Assembly (NCBI GenBank): GCA_938040985.1
Contig: CALHZD010000080.1
Coordinates: 1 to 27,142, forward strand
Origin: an uncultured Propionivibrio sp.
Lineage (GTDB): Bacteria; Pseudomonadota; Gammaproteobacteria; Burkholderiales; Rhodocyclaceae
Reading direction: 5' to 3'
DNA: 27,142 bases
Shown here: positions 1 to 7,452 of the stretch, piece by piece
Layout: each line of letters starts with the position of its first letter
Position numbering within the stretch: the first letter of the stretch is position 1
The notes under the pieces: model-generated
The model's database searches: none
The model's input: the letters and a program-made list of their open reading frames with translations, nothing else
What the model was told of the DNA's origin: nothing
Made by a program: the position numbers and the translations under genes

Positions 1-55
1 AACTCGCGACCTCAACCTTGGCAAGGTTGCGCTCTACCAACTGAGCTATTCCCGC
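1..55 (-). tRNA. tRNA-Gly (anticodon GCC), 3' part cut by window edge
   Basis: Read on the minus strand the tRNA starts GCGGGAATAGCTCAG, with a D-loop containing TTGGTAGAGC. The anticodon stem-loop holds CTTGCCAAG, giving anticodon GCC for glycine. The T-arm begins (GAGGTCGCGAG) and the window then ends, so about 20 nt of the 3' side are missing. Position after pgsA matches the enterobacterial uvrC-pgsA-glyW order, where further tRNAs often follow. A consensus promoter lies directly upstream at 72-99. Confidence 0.95.
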
Positions 56-71
56 CCCGAACGGAGAGCGA

Positions 72-99
72 ATTATATAGGCTGAAATTCCGGTGTCAA
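72..99 (-). promoter_or_regulatory. Consensus sigma70 promoter for the tRNA-Gly gene or operon
   Basis: On the minus strand TTGACA (99-94) and TATAAT (77-72) are both perfect consensus hexamers, separated by 16 bp. Transcription would start around 65, about 10 nt before the mature tRNA 5' end at 55. The stretch after the -10 is CG-containing, as expected for stable-RNA promoters. The tRNA can therefore be transcribed independently of pgsA. Confidence 0.85.
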
Positions 100-121
100 G
101 CGCATTTCCGCGTATTCTCCG

Positions 122-706
122 CTATTTTTCAAGGGGTGCATGATCGCCGGTCAGATGCGGCCATGCCATGCGCATGTAATAACCCATCGACCACAACGTC
201 AGCGCAGCGGCAACATACATCAGCCATGTACCATAGATATGCGCGTCAAAAATACCGATCGGCGTATCGTATAGCAGGAGAGGGATTGAGAGCATTTGTG
301 CAAAGGTTTTGACCTTGCCGATCATCGACACGGCAACGCTCTTGCGTGCGCCAATCTGCGCCATCCATTCGCGCAGCGCGGAAATCGTGATCTCGCGTCC
401 GATGATAATGATGGCAAAAATAGCATCGACGCGATCGAGCCAAACTAAGATAATCAGGGCGGCTGCCACCATCAGCTTGTCGGCGACAGGATCGAGAAAA
501 GCGCCAAAGGCGGAGGTTTCGTTCCATCGACGCGCAAGATAACCATCAAGCCAGTCGGTCGCAGCGGCGGCGGCAAAAATGACCGTTGCCGCCAAGTCGC
601 GGCCAATGGGTTGAAGCCAAGTGCCGGGAAGATAAAAAATGGCGACCAGCAGCGGAATCAGAATGATTCGGAGCCAGGTCAAAAACATCGGCAAATTCGA
701 TAGCAT
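122..706 (-). CDS. pgsA: CDP-diacylglycerol--glycerol-3-phosphate 3-phosphatidyltransferase
   Basis: Integral membrane enzyme making phosphatidylglycerophosphate from CDP-diacylglycerol and glycerol-3-phosphate, the committed step to phosphatidylglycerol and cardiolipin. The CDP-alcohol phosphatidyltransferase signature D-G-x2-A-R-x8-G-x3-D-x3-D is complete: D51, D54, G55, A58-R59, G68, D72 and D76 in a 194-residue protein. Several hydrophobic membrane segments surround it. I choose the ATG at 706-704, which shares its A with the uvrC stop (TGATG). A TTG one codon upstream would add one Met. No strong ribosome site is seen, so translational coupling to uvrC is likely. Length is normal for the family. 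Confidence 0.95.
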   Translation of the reverse strand: MLSNLPMFLTWLRIILIPLLVAIFYLPGTWLQPIGRDLAATVIFAAAAATDWLDGYLARRWNETSAFGAFLDPVADKLMVAAALIILVWLDRVDAIFAIIIIGREITISALREWMAQIGARKSVAVSMIGKVKTFAQMLSIPLLLYDTPIGIFDAHIYGTWLMYVAAALTLWSMGYYMRMAWPHLTGDHAPLEK

Positions 707-2568
707 CAATGCAGCGCCTTGAAAATTGTTTCGGCCAATTCTCGGCGAATGCCAGGCACCGATGCGAGCTGATCGATTCCTGCATTCCGTACGCCTTGCA
801 GGCTGCCGAAATGCACCAGCAGGGCTTTGCGCCGTTTTGGGCCGATACCTTCGATCGCATCAAGCTGCGACCCTTGGCGAGATTTACTGCGCCGTGCACG
901 GTGCCCAAAAATGGCAAAACGGTGCGCTTCATCGCGGATTTCCTGGATCAAATGAAGCGCCGGATGCTCGGGTGACAATTGTACAGGTTCCCGTCCATCC
1001 GGAAAAATCAGGGATTCCAGCCCCGGCTTGCGCGCCTCGCCCTTGGCGACGCCGACGATCGGGAGCATCCCCAGCCCCAGATCGTTCAATGCTTCAACGG
1101 CCACAGCTAACTGCCCTTTTCCGCCATCAATCAAAATCAGCGTGGGCGCAATGCCCTCGCCGCTCGCAACTTTCTCGTAACGGCGATGCACGGCCTGATG
1201 GATCGCCGCATAATCATCGCCTGGCTGAATATCCGTAATATTGAAACGTCGGTAATCTTGGCGACTCATGCCTTTGCCCCGATAAACGACGCAAGAAGCC
1301 ACGGCTGATTCGCCCTGCGTATGGCTAATGTCAAAACATTCGATACGCACTTCTTCCATCCCCTGCCCCACGGGATCGATCTCAATGGACAAAAAATCCA
1401 GCAACGCGGCCAGCCGCGCACTTTGCCGCGAATGGACATCAAGACGGCTGGCAATTGACAAACGAGCGCTTTGCTCGGCCATTGCCATCCAGGTCTTATG
1501 CATCGTCGTTCTTGGCTTGGCCAGCGCCACGTGGTGACCGGCAAGCTGGGCCAGATTTTCTGCAATATCGTCATCTCCCAGCAGCCGATTGAGAAAAATC
1601 CGCCCCGGTACGGGATGGCTCGCATAGTGATGCGCCAAAAAGGCTGACAAAACAGCCTCTGGCGAATGATCACCCGTATGCTCGGGAAACTGCGGACGAT
1701 CGCCAAGATGCCGCCCGCCGCGCACCATCGCCAGATTGATGCAGAGCATGCCATTTTCGACAACCACGGCGATAATATCGGCATCTTCGCCACGCGCGCT
1801 CTCGATAAACTGCTTGTCCCGCACCCGCCGTAGTGACTGGATTTGATCGCGATAACGCGCCGCCTGTTCAAAATCGAGCGCCGCCGCCGCCGCATCCATC
1901 ATCTGGCCAAGCTGGCCCAGCACTTCCTGATTTCGGCCTTGCAGAAACAGGGTGGCGAGCCGGACATCCCGCGCGTAATCCTCCGGTTCGATTAATCCAA
2001 CGCAGGGCGCCGAACATCGCTTGATCTGGTACAGCAGACATGGCCGTGAACGGTTATTGAACACCGAATTCTCGCAGGTGCGCAGGCAAAACATTTTCTG
2101 CAAAAGCGCGATGCTCTCCCGCACCGCACCTGCAGAAGGAAACGGCCCAAAAAAATCGGCTCGGCGATCGGTGCTACCACGATAAAAGGCAAGCCGTGGG
2201 AAGGCGTCGCGTGTTATGACGATATAAGGATAGGATTTATCGTCACGAAAAAGAATGTTGTAACGCGGAGAAAGACGCTTAATCAGATTGTTTTCGAGCA
2301 GCAGCGCCTCGGCCTCCGAGCGCGTTGTCGTCGTTTCGATACGGGCAATCTGGGCCACCATCAGGGCTGTGCGCGGACTCGGCAGATTTTCCCGAAAGTA
2401 GGAGGCAACGCGCTTCTTGAGATTTTTTGCCTTGCCGACGTACAGCACCTCGCCTTTGGCGTCGAGCATACGATAGACGCCGGGTAAATCGGTCAGCCTC
2501 GCCAGGAACGACTTGACGTCGAACGCCTCGGCTTCGGTCGCATCTGACGTATGCGGCTCCTCATCCAT
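706..2568 (-). CDS. uvrC: UvrABC excinuclease subunit C
   Basis: Nucleotide excision repair nuclease that makes both incisions around a UvrB-marked lesion. The 620-residue protein shows the family layout: N-terminal GIY-YIG domain (about residues 25-105; PGVYRM and VLYVGKAKNLKKRV), then four clustered Cys-type residues typical of UvrC (about 160-190). A UVR helix contacting UvrB follows (about 220-245, LDFEQAARYRDQI). Next comes an RNase H-like nuclease domain (ECFDISHTQG, LILIDGGKGQL) and C-terminal helix-hairpin-helix repeats (IEGIGPKRRKALL, VPGIRRELAETI). The ATG at 2568-2566 gives a usual-length protein. It overlaps pgsA by one base and is divergent from earP across 111 bp. Confidence 0.97.
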   Translation of the reverse strand: MDEEPHTSDATEAEAFDVKSFLARLTDLPGVYRMLDAKGEVLYVGKAKNLKKRVASYFRENLPSPRTALMVAQIARIETTTTRSEAEALLLENNLIKRLSPRYNILFRDDKSYPYIVITRDAFPRLAFYRGSTDRRADFFGPFPSAGAVRESIALLQKMFCLRTCENSVFNNRSRPCLLYQIKRCSAPCVGLIEPEDYARDVRLATLFLQGRNQEVLGQLGQMMDAAAAALDFEQAARYRDQIQSLRRVRDKQFIESARGEDADIIAVVVENGMLCINLAMVRGGRHLGDRPQFPEHTGDHSPEAVLSAFLAHHYASHPVPGRIFLNRLLGDDDIAENLAQLAGHHVALAKPRTTMHKTWMAMAEQSARLSIASRLDVHSRQSARLAALLDFLSIEIDPVGQGMEEVRIECFDISHTQGESAVASCVVYRGKGMSRQDYRRFNITDIQPGDDYAAIHQAVHRRYEKVASGEGIAPTLILIDGGKGQLAVAVEALNDLGLGMLPIVGVAKGEARKPGLESLIFPDGREPVQLSPEHPALHLIQEIRDEAHRFAIFGHRARRSKSRQGSQLDAIEGIGPKRRKALLVHFGSLQGVRNAGIDQLASVPGIRRELAETIFKALH

Positions 2569-2679
2569 GAAATACTGGCCTGATCATCTTTTTGGCGCTG
2601 TTATGATAGGGTTTTCGATAGTATCACGCCTCTCTCATGCCTTTCCCATGCTTTTTTTCCACGCCGCCCGTTCTCTTCG

Positions 2680-3882
2680 ATGACAACAACTGCCCCCGTA
2701 TACGTACAACGGTGCGACATGTTCTGCCGCGTCATCGATAATTACGGTGATATTGGTGTTTGCTGGCGGCTGGCGCAGCAGCTAGCTGGCGAACATGGTC
2801 TGGCTGTTCGCCTATGGGTCGATGACCTAGCGGCTTTTGCCGGTATTTGCCATGACATCGACCCACGGCGGCATACGCAAATATTTGCCGGAATCGAAAT
2901 TTTCCGCTGGCAGGATCCATTCGATACCGCTGGCGAAACGATCGAACCGGGTGATCTTGTTATCGAGACCTTTGCCTGCCATTTACCGGAAAGTTTTGTC
3001 GAAGCCATGGCAAAAAAGCCCGTACCGCCGGTCTGGATCAATCTCGATTACCTAAGCGCCGAAGCCTGGGTCAGCGGCTACCAAACACTGCCTTCACCCC
3101 ATCCACGCCTGCCGCTCACCAAATTCTTCTTTTTTCCCGGTTTCGATGAAACCACGGGCGGACTACTGCGCGAACATCATCTGGATGTACATCGCCAACA
3201 ATTCCTTGATTCAACGGACCAACGCACATCATTCTGGCGCAGGCTCGGCCTTCCGATGCCTGAAAATGCGCGGAATACACCGCTTCTGATTTCTCTCTTT
3301 GCCTACGAGAATCCGGCGCTGCCGATACTACTGAAGCGCCTAGAGCAGCGAGCGAACAGCCATGCCCCCATCTACTGTCTGGCACCGATGACACGCACGC
3401 AGACGGACATCGAGGCATTTCTTGGGCAGCCGATACAGGCGGGTGCATGCTACCGACGCGGAGCGCTAGAAATCTACACATTTTCCTGGGTTGATCAGCC
3501 GGATTACGACCGTCTGCTTTGGCTGTGCGACATCAATTTTGTACGCGGCGAGGATTCCTTTGTCCGTGCGCAATGGGCCGCCCGCCCGCTGGTCTGGCAA
3601 ATTTATCCGCAAAGCGATCACGCGCATCGCACCAAACTCGACGCCTTCATTGACCGCTACACAGCCTTATTGGATACCAAAACCAGCGCCCGCCTGCGTC
3701 GCTTCCATCTGGCATGGAACGGATTTGAAACGCTCACCGCGCATTGCATCGACGACTGGCTGGAAAGCCTGTCGGAATTGCGCCAATACGCACAAGAATG
3801 GCAGAAAAATCTGTCAAAACAGCAGGATTTATGCAGTGCCCTCGTGTATTTCTACCAATCCAAGGCTATAATGCGCGGCTAA
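2680..3882 (+). CDS. earP: EF-P arginine rhamnosyltransferase EarP
   Basis: Inverting GT-B glycosyltransferase (former DUF2331) that transfers rhamnose from dTDP-rhamnose to Arg32 of elongation factor P. The 400-residue protein has the N-terminal signature CRVIDNYGDIGVCWRLA. Its D20 and D24 align with the catalytic aspartates known in the family. The C-terminal donor-binding motif NFVRGEDSFVRAQWA (about residues 286-300) is present. The ATG at 2680 gives the short lead before CRVIDN seen in relatives. The partner gene efp follows after 48 bp and carries the Arg32 target, so the pair is functionally consistent. The rhamnose supply genes (rml) are not in the window. Confidence 0.95.
   Translation: MTTTAPVYVQRCDMFCRVIDNYGDIGVCWRLAQQLAGEHGLAVRLWVDDLAAFAGICHDIDPRRHTQIFAGIEIFRWQDPFDTAGETIEPGDLVIETFACHLPESFVEAMAKKPVPPVWINLDYLSAEAWVSGYQTLPSPHPRLPLTKFFFFPGFDETTGGLLREHHLDVHRQQFLDSTDQRTSFWRRLGLPMPENARNTPLLISLFAYENPALPILLKRLEQRANSHAPIYCLAPMTRTQTDIEAFLGQPIQAGACYRRGALEIYTFSWVDQPDYDRLLWLCDINFVRGEDSFVRAQWAARPLVWQIYPQSDHAHRTKLDAFIDRYTALLDTKTSARLRRFHLAWNGFETLTAHCIDDWLESLSELRQYAQEWQKNLSKQQDLCSALVYFYQSKAIMRG
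3867..3872 (+). promoter_or_regulatory. Candidate -10 element for efp inside the earP 3' end
   Basis: A perfect TATAAT lies in the last codons of earP, followed by the GC-rich discriminator GCGCGGC. The hexamer 17 bp upstream (GTGTAT) is a poor -35. This suggests efp also has its own transcript start near 3880, giving an approximately 50-nt leader, in addition to read-through from earP. GC-rich discriminators are typical of growth-rate-controlled promoters. Confidence 0.4.
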
Positions 3883-3930
3883 AATTTTTCTTCGTAATTT
3901 TTATAATTCTCTGAATACAGGTCCAATTTT

Positions 3931-4488
3931 ATGAAAACCGCTCAAGAACTCCGCGTTGGCAACGTCTTCATGGTCGGCAACGACGCCATGGTCGTCCTCA
4001 AGGCCGAATACAGTAAATCCGGCCGCAACGCCTCGGTCGTCAAGATGAAGATGAAAAACCTGCTCACAGGCACCCCTTCCGAAACCGTTTATCGCGCCGA
4101 TGACAAGTTCGACACCGTTCAGCTCGACCGCAAGGAAGTGACCTACTCTTACTTCGCCGACCCGATGTACGTCTTCATGGACGCCGAATACAACCAGTAC
4201 GAAATTGAAGCCGAATACATGGAAGATGCGCTCAAGTACCTTGAAGACGGCATGACCTGCGAAGCCGTCTTCTACAATGGCAGAGCCATTTCCGTCGAAT
4301 TGCCGACGATCCTCGTGCGCGAAGTCGTCTATACCGAACCAGCTGTCAAGGGCGACACATCGGGCAAAGTCATGAAGCCGGCACGCCTTGCCACCGGTCA
4401 TGAGCTTCCCGTACCGGCTTTCGTCGAAATCGGCGACAAAATCGAAATTGATACCCGTACGGATGAATACCGCGCTCGCGTCAAGTAA
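3931..4488 (+). CDS. efp: Elongation factor P, arginine-32 type
   Basis: Translation factor that binds between the P and E sites and rescues ribosomes stalled at polyproline. The 185-residue protein has the three-barrel EF-P layout (KOW-like N domain and two OB domains). The loop tip reads K29-S30-G31-R32-N33, so residue 32 is the arginine rhamnosylated by EarP rather than the lysine used by EpmA/EpmB organisms. earP is the gene immediately upstream. The C-terminal signature of OB domain III (IDTRTDEYRARVK) is intact. A strong intrinsic terminator follows at 4508-4540. Confidence 0.98.
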   Translation: MKTAQELRVGNVFMVGNDAMVVLKAEYSKSGRNASVVKMKMKNLLTGTPSETVYRADDKFDTVQLDRKEVTYSYFADPMYVFMDAEYNQYEIEAEYMEDALKYLEDGMTCEAVFYNGRAISVELPTILVREVVYTEPAVKGDTSGKVMKPARLATGHELPVPAFVEIGDKIEIDTRTDEYRARVK

Positions 4489-4507
4489 TCCTTCGGCTCG
4501 TACATCA

Positions 4508-4540
4508 AAAACAAAGGCGGCTTCGGCCGCCTTTGTTTTT
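4508..4540 (+). terminator. Rho-independent terminator after efp
   Basis: The stem AAACAAAGGCGGC pairs perfectly with GCCGCCTTTGTTT around a TTCG tetraloop (4522-4525). The downstream arm ends in a T run. It lies 20 bp after the efp stop codon. Confidence 0.93.
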
Positions 4541-4573
4541 ACCGCCAGCCAAAGTGCATCCCAGAAACGGCAT

Positions 4574-4723
4574 CCCGCAACCCCTTATGGATAGGGCATT
4601 TCCGGCCACCCCTTCGCAAACCCGCATGGATAAAGGCGCTTCGGGCAGGCGCCCGGAGATGCCCGTGGATAAAGGACTTCCGGGCGCCCTTTCCAGGATG
4701 CCCTATCCATAAGGGGTTGCGGG
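4574..4723. repeat. 150-bp intergenic palindromic element with perfect 26-bp inverted ends
   Basis: The left arm at 4574-4599 (starting CCCGCAACCCC, ending ATAGGGCAT) is the exact reverse complement of 4698-4723. Inside, GGCGCCCGGA (4648-4657) and TCCGGGCGCC (4679-4688) form a second perfect 10-bp inverted repeat. Two units of the type CCCG(CA)TGGATAAAGG occur at 4621-4637 and 4662-4676. The region 4541-4851 has no supported gene and is otherwise filled by this element and a short CCCAAT tandem. The core at 4630-4657 belongs to a repeat family seen again at three other intergenic loci in the window. Confidence 0.85.
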
Positions 4724-4777
4724 CGTATAGAATGCTTCGCTCCGAAAAGTGTGCGGCTGAGAATCCATCCGTTAAAT

Positions 4778-4804
4778 TCCCATTCCCAATCCCAATCCCA
4801 ATCA
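4778..4804 (+). repeat. Short tandem repeat of CCCAAT-like hexamers
   Basis: Four consecutive hexamers, CCCATT then three CCCAAT, lie upstream of the LprI-like gene. It is a candidate variable-number tract; no function is visible. Confidence 0.6.
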
Positions 4805-4851
4805 ATTAACGCCTCACCTATCGGCCCAACCCCATCGACAAAGGAACCCCT

Positions 4852-5244
4852 ATGAAAAAAGTCATCACCCTGATGCTTGCCGCAAGCGGCTTGATGAGTT
4901 TTGCTGGCAGCGCATTGTCCAATTCCGCCTGCGACAAACCGCGCAACAATTTCGACGATATGTATTGCCTCAGCAAGGTGTACCAAGAGGCCGATGTAGA
5001 ACTGAACAAGAATTACAAAAAGCTGATGGGCAAGCTGGACGCCAATGGCAAGACCGCGCTAAAAGCCGGGCAGATCGACTGGATCAAAACGCGCAACAAC
5101 AACTGCAGCCGGCATGAAGGCGACAATTTTCTTGTCGATCTCAATTGCGCCACGCAAATAACCATCCAACGCGCACAGTTCCTGCAAGATCGTTATCGGG
5201 AATGCATCAGCGCCGGCTGCCAGAACAGCAAACTGGCGCAATAA
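4852..5244 (+). CDS. Secreted LprI-like (DUF1311) lysozyme-inhibitor-type protein
   Basis: A 130-residue protein with a clear signal peptide: MKK, a hydrophobic core, and likely cleavage near ALS-NS at residues 22-24. The mature part has the LprI/DUF1311 pattern: Cys-rich, CDKPRNNFDDMYCLSKVYQEADVELNKNYKKLM, then a helix with W-KTRNNNC and DLNCAT-ITIQRAQFLQ. Family members are periplasmic, and some inhibit lysozyme. The actual role here is not shown. AAAGGAA precedes the ATG at good spacing. It is a monocistronic unit converging on the LapA-like gene. Confidence 0.8.
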   Translation: MKKVITLMLAASGLMSFAGSALSNSACDKPRNNFDDMYCLSKVYQEADVELNKNYKKLMGKLDANGKTALKAGQIDWIKTRNNNCSRHEGDNFLVDLNCATQITIQRAQFLQDRYRECISAGCQNSKLAQ

Positions 5245-5264
5245 GCCCTACCCACTAAAGCAAA

Positions 5265-5292
5265 CGGCCGGGATCGGTTCGCCCCCCGGCCG
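5265..5292. terminator. GC-rich hairpin between convergent genes
   Basis: CGGCCGGG (5265-5272) pairs with CCCGGCCG (5285-5292) across a 12-nt loop, in the 83-bp gap between the convergent stop codons at 5244 and 5328. There is no T tract on either side, so it is a weak intrinsic-terminator candidate and may simply mark transcript 3' ends. Confidence 0.4.
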
Positions 5293-5327
5293 GCCGCTTG
5301 CCGGTTTCCCGGCCGATGCTTGTCGCC

Positions 5328-5771
5328 TTAAATATAATCGACGACCACCGTCTTTTCGGCGGGCGCCGTTGGCGGAGCGTGTGTTTCCGGCGGTTGTGAG
5401 AGTGTTTTTGAGACCTCCGGCAACAGATCAAAACGACGATGCAGCGCGGCAAATTCCTCCTTCAGTTCCGCGCGCATGGTATCGACCATGGACAGCTGCG
5501 ATTGATCGACCAGTGCCTGGAGACGATTGATCTCCTTATTCAAACGGTTTGTCTCACGCAATGCGCCAATCTGGTTATGCAATGTCGCCAGAAAAAATAA
5601 AACTGTCAGGATCCCCAGCGCCCCAACCAGAACCAGGCCGAGTGGCGCATCAATGCTGAACAGCAGAAGATCGAGCCGCGCAGGAATCGCCAGGGTTTCC
5701 CAATTGATTATCGACAACGCCACGAGCGCGGCCACAATCAACCATACGAACCAGTTTACGAGTCTTTGCAT
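5328..5771 (-). CDS. LapA-like small membrane protein with coiled coil
   Basis: A 147-residue protein with two hydrophobic segments (about residues 7-24 and 39-63). These are followed by a charged heptad-like helix (about 66-115; NRLNKEINRLQALVDQ) and a Pro/Thr-rich tail ending VVVDYI. This matches the layout of LapA/DUF1049 proteins, which in E. coli work with LapB in lipopolysaccharide assembly control. Sequence similarity beyond layout cannot be judged here and no lapB follows. I choose the ATG at 5771-5769 because GGAG sits 7 nt upstream; a TTG 12 bp further upstream is less likely. Confidence 0.6.
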   Translation of the reverse strand: MQRLVNWFVWLIVAALVALSIINWETLAIPARLDLLLFSIDAPLGLVLVGALGILTVLFFLATLHNQIGALRETNRLNKEINRLQALVDQSQLSMVDTMRAELKEEFAALHRRFDLLPEVSKTLSQPPETHAPPTAPAEKTVVVDYI

Positions 5772-5969
5772 GAAAATCTCCAAACAAATGAATCGGAAAG
5801 TCCGATAGTACCAAGCAACGGTGCAATTTCCGGTATGCCAAATTATTCTATTTTGTAATCAAGTCTGAAGCCAGGTTCGGGGAATTTCTGTCATTGATTG
5901 ACACGTTGCCGGGTAGCAGCGCCTGGTATCACGTTGAAAATCCAAAAACATGCGAAGCATACCCATCGT

Positions 5970-5987
5970 ATAGAAACAATTTTCTAT
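5970..5987 (+). promoter_or_regulatory. 18-bp palindromic operator, copy 1 (TRAP operon)
   Basis: ATAGAA-ACAATT-TTCTAT is an inverted repeat with a 6-bp centre, and its last T is the first base of the -35 hexamer. The same palindrome with the same promoter geometry occurs at 14336-14353, and a one-mismatch copy at 11206-11223. The RpiR-family protein encoded at 11430-12299 is the likely binder. Placement over the -35 fits repression. Confidence 0.75.
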
Positions 5988-6015
5988 TGACTTTTATTTT
6001 TGGAAAAATTATTGT
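5987..6015 (+). promoter_or_regulatory. Sigma70 promoter of the TRAP transporter operon
   Basis: TTGACT (5987-5992) and TATTGT (6010-6015) are spaced by 17 bp and overlap operator copy 1. The -10 hexamer and spacing are identical to the transaldolase promoter at 14353-14381, with much of the AT-rich spacer also alike. Start of transcription would be near 6022. Confidence 0.75.
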
Positions 6016-6244
6016 CTTCCTGAGCGGATGCGGGCGATAGGGCGGTATATTGCGCAAAATACCGGCAAAACGCCAGGAAACGAAATGGAACGCCGATTCG
6101 GCTCGTACCCGAAAAACAGCACTTACCCTTCCACTCATTGCAAAGGAGGCTTACAACAGCGTCAGCCAGCATAAATCACCGCATACTTCGGCAAACAGTC
6201 AATGTCAGAGCAGCATTCACGAAAGCATGAAGAGGAAAAACAGT
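6016..6244 (+). other. Long 5' leader of dctP
   Basis: About 220 nt separate the predicted transcription start from the chosen dctP start codon. The leader holds a strong Shine-Dalgarno-like AAAGGAGG at 6142-6149 with no start codon at useful distance. It also holds an open 48-codon frame from an ATG at 6028 with no convincing ribosome site. No riboswitch class is recognised. The stretch 5772-5969 upstream of the operator shows nothing else I can name. Confidence 0.4.
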
Positions 6245-7363
6245 ATGAAAACGATTCTGTCATCCAGCATTACGGTATCTGCGGCACCAGCAGTCCCCGC
6301 CAATCGGTGGGAAAAGTTTTTACGCAAAGGAAGCGCCATTGGAACGCTTGGGTTTTCATTTCTGTTCGCCGCCGTTTCCATCGCCAGCGCCACGCTGATG
6401 CCGACTACGGCATTTGCCGCAAAATACAAGAAGCAGACCATCATGACGGCTTCCGCCAACAGCCTGACCAGCGCGCATGCGGTCACGCTGAACAAATTCA
6501 AGGAAATCGTGGAAAAAGAATCGGGAGGCGCCATTCAGGTGAAAATTTTCCTGGGCGGCTCCATGGGCGATGAAACCGCCAACGTCAAGCAACTGCGCAA
6601 TGGCGAGCTGCATATCGCCACCCTCTTCAACGGCAACTTGACGCCGTTTGCCCCCTCGGTCAATGTGCTTGTTCTGCCCTACCTTTTTTCCAACCTGAAT
6701 GAAGCCTATGCCGTGCTGAGCGACGAATCGTTTACCAACATGCTCGCCGATCAGGTCGCCAAGGAATCCAAAACGCGCCCGCTGGGCTGGATGATCGGTG
6801 GTTACCGGAGCATTACCAATAACAAGAAACCGATTCTGAAAATGGAAGATCTGCAAGGGCTGAAACTGCGCGTCTCTCCCTCGGCCATTCAGCTTGCTGC
6901 GTTCCGTGCTTTTGGCATCGAGCCGCATCCTATGGCCTGGTCAGAAACATACAATGCGCTCCAGCAGGGCGTCATCGACGGTCAGGAAAACATGTACGCC
7001 ACCAACCGTGACCACAAATTCTGGGAAATCCAGAAATACATGACCGAAATCCACTACATGCTCTGGACCGGCGCCATTCTTGCGAGCGACCGCTGGTTCA
7101 GCAAGCTTGATGCCGACACCAAGGCGCTGGTGCTTCGCGCCGCCAAGGAAGCGCAGAAGGCAGACTGGCAGTTTGCCGCCGCCTATGAAGAAGAATGCAA
7201 AAAGGAAAGCATCGCCAACGGCATGAAGGTCGATTATCTGACGGACGAAGACAAGTGGAAGGAAAAAGCCCGCGCCATCTGGCCGGAGTTCATCAAAACG
7301 CCGGAAATGAAAGCGCTCACGGACAAAGCGCTTGCCATCATCGGCTCACTGCCCAAGAAATAA
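6245..7363 (+). CDS. dctP: TRAP transporter substrate-binding protein, DctP family
   Basis: Periplasmic solute receptor of a tripartite ATP-independent transporter. The fold motifs of the DctP family are present: GGSMGDETANVKQLRNGELHIA, then LQGLKLRVSPSAIQLAAFRAFGIEPHPMAWSETYNALQQGVIDGQENMYATN. The Arg in LKLRV is the residue that pairs with the substrate carboxylate in this family, so an organic or sugar acid is expected. The ATG at 6245 is chosen for the AGAGGA about 10 nt upstream, giving 372 residues. The N-terminus is unusually long (about 60 residues before an AFA-AKY cleavage site). An in-frame ATG at 6227 is an alternative. It is first in the operon with dctQ and dctM. Confidence 0.92.
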   Translation: MKTILSSSITVSAAPAVPANRWEKFLRKGSAIGTLGFSFLFAAVSIASATLMPTTAFAAKYKKQTIMTASANSLTSAHAVTLNKFKEIVEKESGGAIQVKIFLGGSMGDETANVKQLRNGELHIATLFNGNLTPFAPSVNVLVLPYLFSNLNEAYAVLSDESFTNMLADQVAKESKTRPLGWMIGGYRSITNNKKPILKMEDLQGLKLRVSPSAIQLAAFRAFGIEPHPMAWSETYNALQQGVIDGQENMYATNRDHKFWEIQKYMTEIHYMLWTGAILASDRWFSKLDADTKALVLRAAKEAQKADWQFAAAYEEECKKESIANGMKVDYLTDEDKWKEKARAIWPEFIKTPEMKALTDKALAIIGSLPKK

Positions 7364-7380
7364 GCGCCTGAACCCCCTTC

Positions 7381-7404
7381 TCCCCGGCCCATGCCGGCCG
7401 GGGA
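7381..7404 (+). promoter_or_regulatory. Perfect hairpin between dctP and dctQ
   Basis: TCCCCGGCC (7381-7389) pairs perfectly with GGCCGGGGA (7396-7404) around CATGCC. There is no T tract. Such hairpins between a binding-protein gene and its permease genes usually protect the upstream mRNA or attenuate, giving excess binding protein over membrane subunits. Confidence 0.6.
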
Positions 7405-7452
7405 GCCATGGAACCATTGACCGGAAATTCTGCCGCGAACCGGAGATCTGCC

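Noticed and set aside
4539..4986. Minus-strand open frames over the palindromic element and lprI-like gene
   Set aside because: They are translations of repeat DNA and the opposite strand of a supported gene; no start signals.
6028..6174. 48-codon open frame in the dctP leader
   Set aside because: No ribosome site, start lies only a few bases after the predicted transcription start, and no recognisable protein features.
6050..6244. N-terminal extension of dctP from a TTG codon
   Set aside because: Would place 65 polar residues before the signal peptide; ATG at 6245 with AGAGGA upstream is better.
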